Below, piece after piece: positions 1-23,482 of a DNA stretch of 64,000 nt. The notes under the pieces are model-generated. The model made no database searches and was not told the DNA's origin. It worked only from the letters and a program-made list of their open reading frames with translations. This DNA is from Epinephelus fuscoguttatus. Its lineage: Eukaryota; Chordata; Actinopteri; Perciformes; Serranidae. The stretch lies in assembly GCF_011397635.1 (NCBI RefSeq), contig NC_064755.1, positions 21,125,282 to 21,189,281 of the forward strand, in the 5' to 3' direction. The translations under genes were made by a program, and so were the position numbers. Numbering within the stretch: the first letter of the stretch is position 1; each line of letters opens with the position of its first letter.

Positions 1-267
1 AGCACTTGGCTTTCTCACACTGTCCTAACTGCTCAGTACCTCCCATACTGAAGTAACGCCTTGCTAACTTGTCCACGTGTAAACCAGCATGCAAACTATG
101 ATACAGAAGAATGTGGCAGGAGAATATTAGTGAAGGTGGAAAAATGTTAACATGACCCGAAACTAATTTGCAGCCTGGATAAAGAAATTACTGAGTGATT
201 CCACTGTGTGTCTGTCTCATCCCCCTCACCTTCATCTATGCTGCTAATATTGATTTTCTTTGAACAG

Positions 268-11581
<11,314 letters not shown>

Positions 11582-14205
11582 AACGGATCTCGCTGGTTTG
11601 GACCGGATCACACTGTCTGGCTCCTCATTCAGTTCACCATTGGATGTGTGAGAAAAGCAGTAAATCTCCCTCACCCTCTCTTTCTGTCCTGTTTTCTTCT
11701 CCATCTACTTCTAAGATCATTTTTTATGTTTCATTTGTTCTTACGAGATAATTATTACACCGACCACCTTAAAAAACAGAGGAACTTTCACAGCTATTGT
11801 AACATACAGTGTAAAACTGATGGATACAACTCCATAAGTAGGCGTTTTGGACCCTCAGAAGCGACAGTTAATGTTCTGATCACAGATGGAGCAACGATGT
11901 CTGATTCTGAGTGTAGCTGTGCTTTCGACGCGTACCTTTAAACTGCTCGACCGTATCTGGCTCAGATTGGTTTGTGCAACGTAACCTCAGATGGAACAAG
12001 GTTCCTCGCAGGAGAGAGACATATGTACTTCCAAGAGATTTACTTGTGCTCCATTTTCTCCGTGCAGTGGGAAGAGTGAGACAACAAATCTGTCAGAGGG
12101 AGGCAGTGACTCTGACGCTCCTGGAGGACATGGCACTGAAACAAGTGACAGCCCGGCGAACCCGACATATGTTAGATCTCACATGCCTACCAATATATCA
12201 TATACTGTAAATGTAAAGATGTGAAAAATATGTACATTTGGTAATCTCAAAAACATACCTGTTGGTGTTTTTGAGGCAGTGTTGTAGTTAGATACATTGT
12301 AAAGAAAAGAAAAAAAAAAACACCAGGACAGTATTTTAGGATCACTATTTCCATGGGCTCGTCTATTACTACATATCAAAGACTGTGCAAGTCACCAAAC
12401 CCAGGCCGCTGAGGGAGGCAGCGGTCGTGCGCATGGATAAAAACCACCATGTTCTTATACAGGGACTCACATGTCTTTTAGACGTAGAACATAGAGAGGC
12501 TATCCTCTGTGGAGATGACCAGTTGGTACTCGTGTGAGACAAAAAGAAAATCCTTTTTTTCATCAAATTGAACTTTTGAGTGACTGAAAACAGTCGGCTT
12601 AGTAAGAACTCATAATACTGTTCTGAGTTATGTACACAACTTGATCACAAGTCAACCATGCAGTCATTGTGCAGAATTATAAGCCGTGTTGTATTCATTT
12701 AATGCTCAACGGAAGAATTTTGTCCAGTCTATATTTCCCATTTCTATGCCTTTTACTGTGCTAAGTGTACCACATCACTGTGGGAGAGGGGCATCGGTGT
12801 GGAGAAGAGGAGGCCGATGGTTATGAGGTGGGGCGGAGTGCCTTAACTCAAACTAATGCAGAGCTGTTGCCGTTGTGATTTGTTTTGGGAACTGATTGCA
12901 AAACAGATGTTAATGACCATGCACACATATCAGCAAACTGTTGAGTTGTGGAGCCTGTTTTCTTCGGACTTAACACCAAGCAGTATATATACAGTTATCT
13001 TGATGCACTCTTATCAATGTCAATGATTGCCCTTGTCCCCTAGTGCTTAAAAAGGGGGGATACAATGTAGCCTGTAGCATTACATCCTCTTCTAAGAGTC
13101 ATCTGGGAGAGCGGAGCTGTGAACGTTTATCCAGACAGGGTCGTTATCACAGTGGGCCGTGGTTTCTGTCATTTCAGATGAGTCTCATTTCAGCTTTATT
13201 TGTCTGTTCTGTAAAGAAAACGAGTTTGCATTGTCACACGCAGAACTATTGCTCGCTGAATCTGTACCCAAAATGATCCGCGGAACACAAATTCATTTAG
13301 ACGTGTGTTTGATCACAGGGTTTTGATACCGGCAGAGTCGAGGCATGCTGCTATTAAACGAGAGATGAAGTCACTATCCTCCTGCATTTCTCCATTTTGA
13401 TATCATCCATCTCCCTCTACAAGATGTTTGCTCTCATTGAAAAAATAATCACTAGAGCTTTTAAGTACCAGAGGATCAGACGAGTTTAAAAAAAAGAATC
13501 ACATTGCATTGTGACAATTTGACTGAATGCAGCACGATGGCACATCCAAGCTGTGCATATGTAAAGTGGTACAGGCCTACTGGTTAACTGCTTTTTGCAA
13601 GACAATGCACCTGCAGACTGGGACACAAGTACGACCTCGTGCATAAAGCTTCACCAAGACTGATCTTAACCCGCAGTGGTTTCTGGGTATAAACATGTGG
13701 TCTGGATGTTTCTGAGCCGACTCGAGAAGTTGACTGTGGTTCATGTGATAAACCGGTGACCATGTTAGCGAGGAGCATGACAACATGCCGTTAGGCTGTA
13801 GAAATGTGTTTACTGTATGTACAAATGTCACAGTTCAGAAAAGGTGAAAGAATAATGTCATCCAGCCCTCTGTCTCCGTCCAGGCCGTCCCCCTGCCTGC
13901 TGTGAGTGATTTTGTATACAAAAACAAAAAACCTGCTTTATTGGAACCTGTGAAGGATGGCACGTTCATAAATCCCCATTGAGATCAAGTATAACTGTGT
14001 AGTGTTAATTGTGTATTATTCACCTTGTACAGCTGTATTCCTACAAATATGGTTTACTGTATCATTGATACTGTAGTTTCAAAGACGTGAACTATTTTTA
14101 TGAAATGCGACAGTACTGATATATTACATTTTGCTAAAAAACAAAAAACTTGTTTACTGAAAGATATTCTGAAATACTGTCAAATAAACTCTTGACATGG
14201 TGTAA
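11582..14205 (+). other. magi1: magi1 3' untranslated region with poly(A) signal
   Basis: The stretch after the stop codon has no supported coding sequence on either strand and no clear transposon. It is AT-rich. A canonical AATAAA lies at 14183-14188, followed by a T-rich stretch, so the transcript plausibly ends near 14205. The extent is inferred. Short open frames around 11648-12224 show no family resemblance. Confidence 0.6.
14183..14188 (+). promoter_or_regulatory. Polyadenylation signal AATAAA of magi1
   Basis: Exact AATAAA hexamer about 2.6 kb after the magi1 stop codon, followed by a T/G-rich downstream stretch (tttttttgtagag near 14208). No equally good hexamer with such a context was noticed nearer to the stop. 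Confidence 0.55.
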
Positions 14206-14798
14206 AATATTTTTTTGTAGAGATTGTTTTACTTGTAGCCACAACGGTGAGACCAGAGCTGTCAATGGATTTATAATATTAATATTATGTAAATATTCTC
14301 AGGTTCCAGCTTCTTAAATGTGAGTTTTTTTTGCTACTTTTCTGTGTTTTATATATCTCTTAATCTAATATTTTGGACAAGGTTTCTACAACTAAGGGAC
14401 TTTTTAAGACTTTTTAATGCAGCATAGAATTAAAACTGATTGATGAATCAATTACTTAGGGTTAGGGAAAATCTTGCTCTTTATCACGACATAAAACATG
14501 ACTTTTTTGGTCCAGTGTAAAAAGGTAAGATGCTCTACATGCTGCAAATGATGAAAAAAATTAAACACTTTCTTGAGTGGAATATGGAAAAAACTATGGA
14601 TGTATATTCTCATAAATGTATCTGTTTAGTTTACCTTGAAAAACTTGTTAATATGCAGTTGTGGTAAATGTATGAGTGGTGTTGGATCTGCTATCCTCAT
14701 GTGTGATGTTACTTTAAGAGGCATTCTGTAGATTATTTTTAAAAACTAGATGTTACCAATTGAGATTTTACACTGCAGTGTCAGATAAAAAGCTCCTA
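14206..14798. other. Intergenic DNA between magi1 and the mariner remnant
   Basis: AT-rich sequence after the probable magi1 transcript end. No gene, terminal repeat or known repeat recognised. Confidence 0.5.
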
Positions 14799-14800
14799 TA

Positions 14801-15266
14801 CGAGGGGTGACTGAAAAGTTTTGAGCCTAACCCAGACAATGGTTAGCTAGGCAAGCCAAATGATATTTTTAATGATCTAAAACCTCTCCTTATTATCATT
14901 AACCATGTTCATATCTTGAACTGTTTGTTTTATCTTTGCGGATTCTTGAAGTGAATAGTGGTCAGTGATTTGTTGAAAAAGGAGAAATTGGAGTGTCGGG
15001 CTGTGACCAAATATCTTCATCTCAAAGAAATTTCACCATCTGAAATCCATCAAGTTATGCTCAATACTTTACATGACAGTGCTCCTGCATATGCCACAGT
15101 CAAACGCTGGGTACAAGAATTCAAACGTGGCATGGAGTGTGTAGGGTCCCAACCTGAAGAGTGTGTTGCCAATACGGGGTATTACAGTATGTTGAAGAGT
15201 ACAAGCACTGAAAAGTCTGTACATTGGTTTGTTTCATGAGGCTTTAAACTTTTCAGTCACCCCTCA
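14801..15266 (+). mobile_element. Internally deleted mariner-like element
   Basis: The ends are near-perfect inverted repeats (cgaggggtgactgaaaagttt at the left; the right end read inversely differs at one base), flanked by TA on both sides (14799-14800 and 15267-15268), as mariner insertions are. The 466-base element keeps only the transposase N-terminus: at 14958-15239 the frame reads KLECRAVTKYLHLKEISPSEIH and YATVKRWVQEFKRG, a helix-turn-helix DNA-binding part. The catalytic domain is missing, so it is a non-autonomous deletion derivative. Confidence 0.85.
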
Positions 15267-15569
15267 TATCTTCTATATCCTCCATGTCTCCTCCCAAAAT
15301 GTTAGCATTTTGAAAGACTGATTTAAAATATTTTAATACTTATGAAGGCCTTATTTTTAGATTAATTCAATGTCCCTAAAAACTTTTTTAGGATCCAGGG
15401 GAACCTAGTTTGACGCAGGGTGTCTGCAGCTCCTTAAAGGGCCTTAAAAGTCATTAGTCTTAAATTCGAGTTTGTGAGGTCTTAACTACTGCAAACATCA
15501 CATCTTATTTCATGTATACACCTTTTTGTGAGAATGAGTGAAGCCTCTCTATGTAAAAATCCACATTTA

Positions 15570-17227
15570 CAGTGCCCTCCAAAAGTATTGGAACAGTGAG
15601 TCCAATTCGTTTACTTTTGTTGTAGACTGAAAACATTTGGGTTTGACATCAAAAGATGAATATGAGACAAGAAATCAACATTTCAGCTTTTATTTCCAGG
15701 TATTTACATCTGGATCTGATACACAACTTAGAAGATAGCATTATTTGTAATGGAACACAAAATTTTTAGGTGAGCAAAAGTATTGGAACATATAAACTTA
15801 AAATAGATTAAAGTGAATGAGACTTAATATTTAGTTGCAAATCCTTTGCTTTCAATAACTGCATCAAGCCTGTGACCCACTGACATCACCAAACTTTTGC
15901 ATTCTTCTTTTGTGATGCTTTTCCAGGCTTTCACCGCAGCCTCTTTCAGTTGTTGTTTGTTTTGGGGGGTTACTCCCTTCAGTCTCCTCTTCAGCAGGTA
16001 AAATGCATGCTCTATTGGGTTTAAGTCTGGAGACTGACTTGGCCAGTCTAAAACCTTCCACTTCTTGCCCCTGATGAACTCCTTTGTTGTTTTGGCAGTG
16101 TGTTTTGAGTCGTTACCTTGCTGCATGATGAAGGATCTCCCAATCAGTTTGGTTGCATCTTTCTTTAAATTAGTAGACAAAATGTTTCTGTAGACTTCTG
16201 AGTTCATTTTGCTGCTGCCATCATGTGTTACATCATCAATGAAGATGAAAGAGCCCGTCCCAGAAGAAGCCATGCAAGCCCGAGCCATGACATTACCTCC
16301 ACCGTGTTTCACAGATGAGCTTGTATGTTTGGGATCATGAGCAGATCCTTTCTTTCTCCAAACTTTTGCCTTTCCGTCACTTTGGAAAAAGTTAATCTTT
16401 GTCTCATCAGTCCATAAAACTTTTTCCCAGAATTTTTGAGGCTCATCTCTGTACCTTTTGGCAAATTCCAGCCTGGCCTTCCCATTCTTCTTGCTAATGA
16501 GTGGTTTGCATCTTCTGGTGTAGCCTCTGTACTTTTGTTCATGAAGTCTTCTGCGAACAGTAGATTGGGATACCTTCACTCCTGCCCTCTGGAGGTTGTT
16601 GCTGATGTCACTAACAGTTGTTTTAGGGTCTTTTACAGCTCTCACAATGTTTCTGTCATCAACTGCTGAGGTTTTCCTTGGTCTACCTGTTCGATGTCTG
16701 TTGCTTAGTACACCAGTGGTTTCTTTCTTCTTCAGGACATTCCAAATGGTTGTGCTGGCTATGGCCAATGTTTGTGCAATGGCTCTGATTGATTGTCCAT
16801 CTTCTCTCAGATTCACAGTTGCTTCTTTTTCACCCATAGACAGCTCTCTGGTTTTCATGTTGGTTCCACCTCTAAATGCAGTCTGCACAGGCAAAATCTA
16901 TCGTACCCAATCTGAAACTGAGCTCAGACATTCAGTGCTATTTATTGTTTGAATAATCAATGTAATTGGGAGACACCTGGGCAACAAAACACACCTGTCA
17001 GTGACATGTTCCAATGCTTTTGCTCTCATGAAAAATGGGTGGGTTCAAACAAAAGGTGCTATCTTTTAAGTTGTGTATCAGATCCAGATGTAAATACCTG
17101 GAAATAAAAGCTGAAATGTTGATCTCTTGTCCCATATTCATCTTTTGATGTCAAACCCAAATATTTTCAGTCTACAACAAAGATAAAGGAATTGGACTCA
17201 CTGTTCCAGTACTTTTGGGGGGCACTG
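15570..17227 (-). mobile_element. Tc1-like transposon with long inverted repeats
   Basis: The element is flanked by TA at 15568-15569 and 17228-17229. The outer ends read cagtgccctccaaaagtattgg and its inverse. The inverted similarity extends about 165 bases inward on each side (roughly 15570-15738 and 17063-17227), including a second copy of the tip-like motif, the IR/DR layout seen in many fish Tc1 elements. A single transposase frame fills the interior on the minus strand. Arms differ at few positions, which suggests a fairly young insertion. It lies between magi1 and ergic2. Confidence 0.92.
15824..16894 (-). CDS. Tc1-like DDE transposase, full length, catalytic residue changed
   Basis: The open frame has 356 codons without interruption; the likely start is Met13 (MKTRELSMGEKEA) as in relatives. 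The N-terminal part carries two helix-turn-helix regions with a GRPRKT linker (residues about 70-75). The DDE core shows WTDET (Asp163), MQQGNDSKHTA (residues 257-267) and SPDLNPIEH (Glu295). The second catalytic Asp of the family should stand at residue 260, where this copy has Gly (codon GGT, plus positions 16115-16117). The spacing of 34 residues to Glu295 fits the DD34E family. The single missing residue probably makes the enzyme inactive despite the intact frame. Confidence 0.9.
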   Translation of the reverse strand: MPVQTAFRGGTNMKTRELSMGEKEATVNLREDGQSIRAIAQTLAIASTTIWNVLKKKETTGVLSNRHRTGRPRKTSAVDDRNIVRAVKDPKTTVSDISNNLQRAGVKVSQSTVRRRLHEQKYRGYTRRCKPLISKKNGKARLEFAKRYRDEPQKFWEKVLWTDETKINFFQSDGKAKVWRKKGSAHDPKHTSSSVKHGGGNVMARACMASSGTGSFIFIDDVTHDGSSKMNSEVYRNILSTNLKKDATKLIGRSFIMQQGNDSKHTAKTTKEFIRGKKWKVLDWPSQSPDLNPIEHAFYLLKRRLKGVTPQNKQQLKEAAVKAWKSITKEECKSLVMSVGHRLDAVIESKGFATKY

Positions 17228-18332
17228 TATGTAACAATCTTTTAAAAAAAAAAAACAACAACAACAAAAAAACCACTAATACTGCCATTTTACTCCATAC
17301 TTGAACTTGTTTGCAAAATGTAAATCAATGCTTAAGTACATAAAATATGATATGTCCAAAAATCTGTCCTAAATTTGGTTAAAAGGTGTCTTGAAGGGTC
17401 AGCATTACATTTGACTGTCTGATACCTGTAGACACCCTGTGAGGGACATCTGAAGACATTACCATGGACACATTTGTCACATTGTTTTTGGATAATTTTT
17501 AGACCCAACAATTAACTTAAAAACAAACAACATATTAACTAAAAATGAAATTAGTATTGGTTGCAACCCTAAGAAAACTTAACCACAAACAATGTTAAAC
17601 ATTAATGAAGGGTCCACATCAAGTTGAAAGTGGATTTTATTTAACAAATCAGCTTCATATTTTAAACAATCAATTACACACAGGCACACTTGTGGAACAA
17701 TTTAAAACCCTTCTCATCTTTTCACACAGTCTTCATCGGCCGACCCGCACACCTACACAGGTCTGTCTCTTACTGTGGCTGATGAGGCCTCTTCTCAGCT
17801 ACAGGTTGATTTGAGCAATACTGGAGTTTCCTGAGGTCACCGAACAACATGAAAGACTCCGAATCACACGTTAAATCTGTTAAAACATCTTGTAGCTGTC
17901 AGTCACACATAGCCACGAGCACAGGTCTAATTAGCCAAACTAAGTGAAAACACCTGTGTGGGTGTAGCGTGGGAGCTGTAACACCAGGTACCGTCTTTTT
18001 GATGAAGTCAGATCCACGCTAACGATGTGAATAATTAGTGTTCAGACTGCTGCTCAGTCCTCCTGGTGCAGCTTTCCAGTGAAAGTGACAGATGATTAGT
18101 GGAGGTATTGATTATGATCCTTCACAGACGGATTAACGGTCATATATGAATCTTACACCCAACCAATAAAAACTTTAAAAATGATACAAATATTTACACA
18201 TTCTTGAACAAAGCGGGGATGTACTCTGTAACAAAATGACTTGTAAACATGTTTACAGCGTCTGGTGGCTGTCTCATGTGATAGGCAGAGACGGTGAGCT
18301 GACAGGCGGCTGCAGCTGAGTTGCAGGGACTC
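17228..18332. other. Intergenic DNA and ergic2 3' UTR
   Basis: From the Tc1 end to about 17620 I see A-rich unique sequence with poly(A) tracts. From about 17620 to 18332 the minus strand is probably the ergic2 3' UTR; an AATAAA on the minus strand lies near 17636-17641. No other gene recognised. Confidence 0.45.
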
Positions 18333-21300
18333 TCATTGTTGGACGTCATCCACTGTGGGAATCGAGGTTTCACTGTTGGGCTGCTCCTGAGAGAGACGAA
18401 CAGAAAACTCTGTGTGGGTTACAGTAAGAAAATGAGGTAAAACAGCCTTGAGCTACATTTCAATTAAACAGAGTAGTATCTATAAAAGGTTAAAGGTCAT
18501 GTTATTGGCTTACCTTCAGATGTCTGTAGACTCCCATCTGGAAACGGCAGCAAATAACATCAACTAAGAATCCTACTGCACCGTGGAGCATGCCTGCAGG
18601 ACAGAAATAAATACCAACATACTGTAGCCGCTGATGCTCGTGAGGGTTGATGTGAGGTGAAATTAACTCGTCTGTTTGCTTTCACTCGTATCTGCTGAAA
18701 CTTTCACTGCATCCACACAGTGTTTATCTACCACAGCGCACCGAAAACAACCTATCAGAGTGGAGGAGTCTCTAATGCAGCTGTCAATCATTGCCCATGA
18801 ACTATGATCAGACTGTCAAACCAGGCAGCACTGATCTGATATGAATACAGATTCTGTTACTGCATTGCTTTTATCTTGTCTCAAACATTAACAGAAACAT
18901 AGGGGCTTGGGTTGGGAACCGGAGAGTCACTGGTTCAAGTATATATAGCGACAGTTTCAGCAAAAATGACAAGATATTTTTACAAGAGTGTCCAACTATA
19001 GTGTCCAAGTTGCATCTGGCCCGCTGTGTTTCTGTGTGTGTATCTACCTGTTGTAGAGAAGATGCCTCCGATGATGCCACACAGTCTGACAAGAAACTGC
19101 CAGAGAGGCATGTGCTGCTCGGTGACTTTGACCATCAGAGAGCTGATATCGTATTTCATAAAGATCCCTGAGACTCCGTGGCTGCCTGCAGCATGGTTAA
19201 TCACTCGTTCCTGCAGAGCATGAAGAGGAAGACAAATACATTCACCATAACGATACACAGCACACGACACAAATATACATACGTGTGCAAAATGTAAACC
19301 TACCCGCTCAGTGACTGAGTACTGATGTGTTTCCGCAGACACCTTGTAGGTGTTCAGTTTGGTGGGCACGATGGTGATGAAGTACTGGAACATGTGGTTA
19401 GCTGGAGAGGACATCCAAAAATATGTTAGCTCAGTGAAAGGGGTGTAAATTAAGATCATAATAGATTGTTTGACATTGACAACGCAGACGTACATTCAGG
19501 AGAGATTTTCTCTGTGCCGTCCAGAGGGCTGATGATCCCAGGAACCACCTCTCCAAAGGACAGGTGGTCGATCCGGTGAGAGAAATTATAACCTGTGACA
19601 CAAATCAAAAAGTATTAGTGATTGCAACTGCTTTATTTCATGTGTCACAAAAGTTTTGCCAAAAACAACAATGAACTCACTGTCATGGCTGACGAGAGCA
19701 GCCAGATGGGCGTGGCCTCTAGGATGTGGGATGGACCTGTGCAGGGATGAAAAGTCAGCCTCCGCAAAATGTTTGACTCCTAAGTTTTACAGCCGCGTAG
19801 ATACATACTTGCCAACAGTGACGTGGAAGTTTCCTGCCACCTTGTTGACGTACAGGTGTCCATGTATCCTGCAGGCGGTAAGGGTGCTGGGATTGTTCTC
19901 ACTGTGGAACAACACAATGAGGAAGGAATTCATTTATCACAATGTATGCGAGGTTTTAGAACTACCTTGATCATATTTTCAACCATCTCTCAGCTCCAAA
20001 GAGAGAAGGACTTCTTATATTGATGACTGTGTACCTCTGAGACATAACAGGAGGAGCTTCTTTTATTGCAGCCTTGAAGATTACATCCTGCAGAGCGTGC
20101 TCCACTCTCAGACGCTCCTGGATGTGCTGAAGTGTCCTGACAGTGAGGGACAGAACAATTAAAGACACAAGACTCACTCTGGCAGACACAAAAACTACTT
20201 CAGTGAGTGAGACATCATTTTACACTTGAGAAAAAGGGTTTCAACATGCTATTCAGCTCGTTTGCCTTCTATAAATCAGGTAAAATGTACTATCTGCTAT
20301 GCTACCAGCAGTCTGCTAAAGTATAAATACTGTATGAACACCTGAGACTAATGTTTGCCACTAAATGACACTGAATTTCAAATGTAATGTAAATGACACA
20401 GCTAAATAATGCTGAATGCCTGATTAAAATGCCACTGTATTCCTTTAGGGAAGTGTTGATGTCAAAAGTTTTATTTATATTCCAAGTTAAAGGTGACTCT
20501 TTAAAGTGCTACATCGGCTACACTTCTCTAAAGCTGAACTTGGGAGAATATCCCTGAACCTAAACCCTGTATGTGACGCGTGTAAACAGACCCAGCGACC
20601 ATGTATCACATGTTCTGGTCTTGCTTAAACTTGTCCCTTTCTGGTTATCCTTCTTTGTCACCATTTCCAAGACAAATGGCTGTAATATGTAATATTATGC
20701 CTTCTCCTGCAACTGCTAATTTTTTTTTCCCATCTCCTTGCTCATTTACAGAATCCATCCATCCACCCATTTTCATCTACTAATCCAGGGCCAGGTCACG
20801 GGGGCAGCAGGCCAAGCAAAGCACCCCAGACATCCCTCTCCCCAGTGACACTTTCCAGCTCCTCCTGGGGGACCTCAAGGCTTTCCCAGGCCAGACAAGA
20901 TATGTAATCCCTCGAGTGTGTTTTGGGTCTACCCCGGGGCCTCCCACTGGTGGGACCGGTATGGGGACATTTACAGGATGCTGTTGCCTTTTCCTACCTA
21001 TTAACTGGACGCTCATTTCTGTTTAAATGGAAGGATATAACCCCCCTGTCACACAGACAATGGATCACAGATGTCATGCAGAACATCAAGCTGGAACAAA
21101 TCAGATGCACCCTCAACAGCTCCATGAAAATATTTAATAAAACCTGGCATCCATTATTAAACTATGCGGATAGTCTACCTGGCCTGGAACTATGAATTTA
21201 TATGGTCAAAGTGACAGTGACAGCATTCAAGGAGCTAGACTTTGGTGTCAGTTCTATTGGGGTCAATAGGGCGGACACTGAAAATCACACTTCAGCCCAT

Positions 21301-22699
21301 CATATCTTTGTTGTTTCAACTTTGATTGAAAAAGCCTTCCACCAGATTTAAAAATGCAAATTACGTGATGCTTACCAACATTTTTATGGTAATATGCAAG
21401 TTTGTTTTCCTGATTATAGGTCTCCAAACAGATCACGGCTCTGTCCAGCAGAGGCTGAGATGCAGCTGTTAGGAGAGCCATGATCTGTTTGGAGACCTAT
21501 AATTAGGAAAACAAACACGCAAGCTTAGATTAAAAGACTTCAATAATTTTTATTCTGTTAGAAGGATTTTTTCAGTCAAAGTTAAATCAATAAATATATG
21601 ATGGGTTATAATGTGATTTGCAGTGTCCGCCCCATTGAATCCACTAGAATTGGCACCAAAGTCTGGCTCCTGTCACTATCGCTGCGACCATTTCCTCTTA
21701 CATAATTTCCTTGACCTCTACAGGTGGTCTATCCAATACATACTTAAATACGCTATGATATGTTTTGTGATCTGTCTGTTTCTCTGTCTTTTCTTTCCAT
21801 TTTCCTTTATATTTCTGCACATATTTGTACCTTGAGATGATAGCTTATGTTAATGTCTGACAAATGGAAAAATCCCTAGAAAATAAAGTATGAAAGAAAA
21901 GAAACTCTTGAATCTTACATTTGCCATAGTCTTTGCTCTGGAGAGAGTTCAAAGTTGACCTAAAATGTGACAAAACACAACTGTCAGATGAGCATACATG
22001 AACTCTTACACAAAGAAAATGTTTCTTATTCCATATTCGCAATACAGTAAATAACCTGCACACTGAGTGCACTCATACTCACTGGTTCATACTTTAAGCC
22101 ATCAGAAGCAACCATGTTCTCTGCTAGATCCAGGACATCTGCACCTATATCTGTAATCACATTAAAAACATCCATCACACCTTTCTCCACCCAATATGGA
22201 TAATGCTTTTTCTATAGCGGAAATACAAACTCATTTTATTGTACTTACATTGGCATCTCATGGCCACTGTGATGTCTACATTTATCCTCAGCTTACTGTA
22301 AGTGAAGAGCAGACATAGTAAGGACACACACTCAACCAGGACACGGGACTGAAGCACAATAACGACAGCTTCTTTAAGTGTTAGCGTACCTGCTGAAGTC
22401 TTTGTCCACCTCATACTCATACTTCATCCAGGTGTCTCTGTACACGAAGAACTCCAGGAAGGCGAGGGCGGCCATGAGTGTGAAGGCTATCAGAGACACT
22501 GCAGAGAGTAGCAACACGATGAGTCACAGTTAAATTAAGATTATGTATGAAATATTTAAAGGTTGCATGCGGCTGCTGCGTGTGTGTGGTTACCTGTCCC
22601 TCCGCTGGCTGAGGACTCCACATAGCTCTCGGGAACTTTGGGGAAAGCGTCCAACTCCTTCACCAGACCCAGAGCCTTCTTCCTGGTCAGCCTCCTCAT
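18333..22699 (-). CDS. ergic2: ERGIC2, ER-Golgi intermediate compartment protein 2
   Basis: ERGIC2 is a two-pass membrane protein that cycles between ER and Golgi with ERGIC3. Coding exons, first to last: 22594-22699, 22390-22498, 22249-22295, 22083-22150, 21919-21959, 20035-20136, 19809-19901, 19681-19736, 19494-19592, 19304-19401, 19048-19210, 18514-18593, 18333-18386. They join in frame to 371 aa, close to 377 aa in mammals as I recall. The start reads MRRLTRKKALGLVKELDAFP. Membrane segments lie near residues 36-56 (VSLIAFTLMAALAFLEFFVY) and 312-342. Between them is the lumenal domain with VNKVAGNFH and IDHLSFGE motifs. The C-terminal tail differs from what I recall in mammals and ends VDDVQQ. 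The 1.8 kb intron 20137-21918 contains a LINE end and a large hairpin. Confidence 0.95.
20480..21195 (+). mobile_element. L1-like LINE 3' fragment with an inserted repeat
   Basis: The plus strand shows the LINE ORF2 C-terminal zinc-knuckle region (CDACKQTQ, then in another frame MYHMFWSCLNLS near 20601) and, after an interruption, FLFKWKDITPLSHRQW with QIRCTLNSSMKIFNKTWHP, ending in a stop near 21195. It is antisense to ergic2. The middle (20755-20960) is a different repeat. The frame is broken, so the copy is dead. Confidence 0.65.
20755..20960. repeat. Interspersed repeat inserted in the LINE fragment
   Basis: Starts with atccatccatccacccattttc and continues with cagggccaggtcacgggggcagcag, a sequence I recognise as one of the commonest interspersed repeats in spiny-rayed fishes (a LINE/SINE tail type; family name uncertain). 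It separates two parts of the L1-like fragment. Confidence 0.6.
21204..21695. repeat. Long fold-back inverted repeat in an ergic2 intron
   Basis: The left arm (about 21204-21444) and the right arm (about 21473-21695) are imperfect inverse copies, with a loop of roughly 28 bases. The inner stem is nearly perfect over about 25 bases around gtctccaaacagatcacggc and its partner. The outer parts share gcggacactg, caccaaagtctggc-like and gacagtgac blocks. It has no coding content and sits in what looks like the 3' UTR of the LINE fragment. Transcription through ergic2 would give a long hairpin RNA. Confidence 0.75.
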
Positions 22700-23100
22700 C
22701 TTGGGAGCAGCGGGGCTGTAGCTTCAGGTGACTCCCTCATAAAGTGGATGTTTCCCAGCAGCTGGTTACCTTCACTTGTTTAATGGGACCACCGCTGAGA
22801 GATGAGTAATGTTCAGTTTGTCCTCAGCGGTTCTTCTTCTCTGTGCTGACGTTGAACATGACAGCTGTTAGCAACGGTAATGCTAGCCAGCTAACTAACT
22901 TAGCCGGCTAAAACATGGCTACGGGCGGCCGGTCTGAGTGAAAGAGAAACCGTTTATGTACCGTCAGCTCAGTCCACGGTTAAAACGCTTCTTTTTACTG
23001 TGAAACATCAAGAAGTTTCACGTACAGGGAGTAAGTTACCTGTGGTAGGTGTGTTATGGAGTAGTTAGCTAGCTGTGGTGTCGTTGGTTTGACCCCATTG
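22700..23100 (-). promoter_or_regulatory. Probable ergic2 promoter and 5' UTR region
   Basis: Immediately upstream of the ATG (22697-22699, minus strand). The sequence is less AT-rich than its surroundings, with CpG-containing blocks such as gggcggccgg near 22923. No TATA box is evident. The exact transcript start is not determined. Confidence 0.4.
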
Positions 23101-23482
23101 TCTGAATAATAACTGCCGACATTTGGACTCAGCGCCCTCTGGCGATTGATGTCGCCAACCGTCGATGCGTTACAGGTTACAAATGTACATTTCATAGTGT
23201 ATTACATGGTTTGAAACGGTTCAAATTATAAAAATAAGACTCGTAACTATCGATTTGTCGTAGTTTACTACCATATATGAGGATTTCGGTGTTACCTAAT
23301 GTAAAACTAGCAAGTAAAAGCCTTTTATCTAGCCACAACAACTGGGTTACTAACTGGGTAAAGCAAGCACCTGCCTCATGATCCCCCAAAGCCTCAAGCT
23401 GTCTGTGTATTACTAATGATATCATCAAGAAATTAAGCTAACTAGATTATCGTTTTCTTTTTTGTTTGTTTGCTAATAACTA

